Shown here: positions 63,371-64,000 of the stretch, one piece after another
Position numbering within the stretch: position 1 is the first letter of the stretch
Layout: the number at the start of each line of letters is the position of its first letter
Source of the DNA: Synanceia verrucosa
Lineage: Eukaryota > Chordata > Actinopteri > Perciformes > Synanceiidae
DNA: 64,000 nucleotides
Direction of reading: 5' to 3'
NCBI GenBank assembly: GCA_029721515.1
Contig: CM056562.1
Location: 9,288,767 to 9,352,766 of the forward strand
Program-made: the position numbers and the translations under genes
The notes under the pieces: model-generated
What the model saw: the letters and a program-made list of their open reading frames with translations, nothing else
What the model was told of the DNA's origin: nothing
The model's database searches: none

Positions 63371-63491
63371 CTGCATCAGGATCCTGGTTGAAGCGAGCAT
63401 AGCGGGAGTTGTCCAGCTGGGGTAGGCATTGCTCTATTGGGACCCAGGCATAGGTTTCTGGGCACAGGAGGTCTGAAGGCCGGTACTGACC
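63371..63491 (-). CDS. ate1: ate1 penultimate exon (ATE_C domain)
   Basis: Exon of 121 nt, phase 0 to 1, from acceptor TTCCCCAG|GGTCAG to donor ATGCAG|GTAAAAC. It encodes GQYRPSDLLCPETYAWVPIE, then QCLPQLDNSRYARFNQDPDA. The GQYRPSDLLCPETY...W segment is a hallmark of the C-terminal domain of eukaryotic arginyltransferases. It joins in frame to the exon ending at 57,265. Confidence 0.95.
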
Positions 63492-64000
63492 CTGGGGAAT
63501 GAAAAAGAGACAGAGGGGGTTACACCTCCTGCTAAAAACTGTTTGCCAACAGTCTCATTAATTATTTGACTGTTTTATCACAAAAATATGCCATTTGCTC
63601 ATAACAGCTTTTTCAACGCCCGGATATACCCATTTAATATGGCCATAAATTCAATACTGTTCATTAAACACAGCAAGCAACTTGAAGGTATCATCTTGGC
63701 TTTTGAGCATTTCTACCTAGCGCTAGTAACACCATTTTCACACTATGTCAGTGACCCTCTAGGGTTAAAGGTTTGGCAAGTTGTAAACTGAACTCAGGGT
63801 CACGACCAGGGGTGAGACATGGATCAAGCTCTGCTCTGTTAAAGCTCTTTGTTTAAGTCTTTGTGTCAGGAGTGTAAGGTTGTCTGTGATGCCGAGCAGG
63901 AAATGTAAACACAGCAACATATTGAAATGTGTGCCTGTGAAATGGGCACAAGTCTGCATTTGACCTAACATTTTGGATGGAAAGTAAACCAAGCTGAACA

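Larger units (their letters stand above)
56997..64000 (-). other. ate1: ate1 gene locus (3' end only)
   Basis: Arginyl-tRNA-protein transferase 1 transfers arginine from Arg-tRNA to N-terminal Asp/Glu (and oxidised Cys) of proteins, marking them for the Arg/N-degron pathway. It acts in the cytosol and nucleus. Two consecutive exons were identified, encoding the last ~98 residues of the C-terminal (ATE_C) domain, with stop and 3'UTR. The rest of the gene lies beyond base 64,000. In human, ATE1 likewise lies upstream of FGFR2 on the same strand. Confidence 0.93.

Overview
The window is vertebrate nuclear DNA, most likely from an acanthomorph (spiny-rayed) teleost fish. The evidence is split genes with GT-AG introns, many (CA)n microsatellites, several interspersed repeats typical of fish genomes, and compact versions of two neighbouring vertebrate genes. 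The species cannot be named from the sequence.

Two genes are present, both on the minus strand. From about 34.0 kb down to the left edge runs fgfr2 (fibroblast growth factor receptor 2). I could place 17 coding exons with clean splice sites. Every intron phase joins, and with exon IIIc they give a continuous 758-codon reading frame. The visible protein has a signal peptide, Ig-I, acid box, Ig-II, Ig-III (with the mutually exclusive IIIb and IIIc exons), one membrane span, the juxtamembrane FRS2-binding stretch, and the split tyrosine kinase up to the end of the C-lobe. Only the last exon (C-terminal tail) lies beyond base 1. A noncoding first exon and a CpG-enriched promoter are inferred at about 33.5-34.4 kb. 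At the right end, two exons encode the C-terminus of ate1 (arginyl-tRNA-protein transferase 1), with the stop codon at 57,265-57,267. The ate1-fgfr2 order and orientation match the human locus and support the fgfr2 assignment over fgfr1, fgfr3 or fgfr4.

About 22.5 kb of apparently gene-free DNA (34.45-56.98 kb) separates the 3' end of ate1 from the start of fgfr2. It holds microsatellites, decayed repeats, a degenerate AT-rich repeat block and a few stretches that read like conserved regulatory DNA.

I found no wholly new biological system. The richest part is the splice-control architecture of fgfr2. The IIIb exon has a GT microsatellite where its polypyrimidine tract should be and a weak donor. 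IIIc has an exceptional ~150-nt pyrimidine tract. Between and around them are three TGGTGG hexamers, two TGCATG sites and a perfect 10-bp hairpin. Downstream, the transmembrane exon keeps the sequence GTAACA followed by GA, the arrangement of the unusual GA 5' splice site that governs the VT dipeptide in human FGFR genes. Other points of note are an extra cysteine pair in Ig-I, a uORF ending 4 nt before the fgfr2 start codon, a tandem acceptor in ate1, and a 257-bp MITE candidate.
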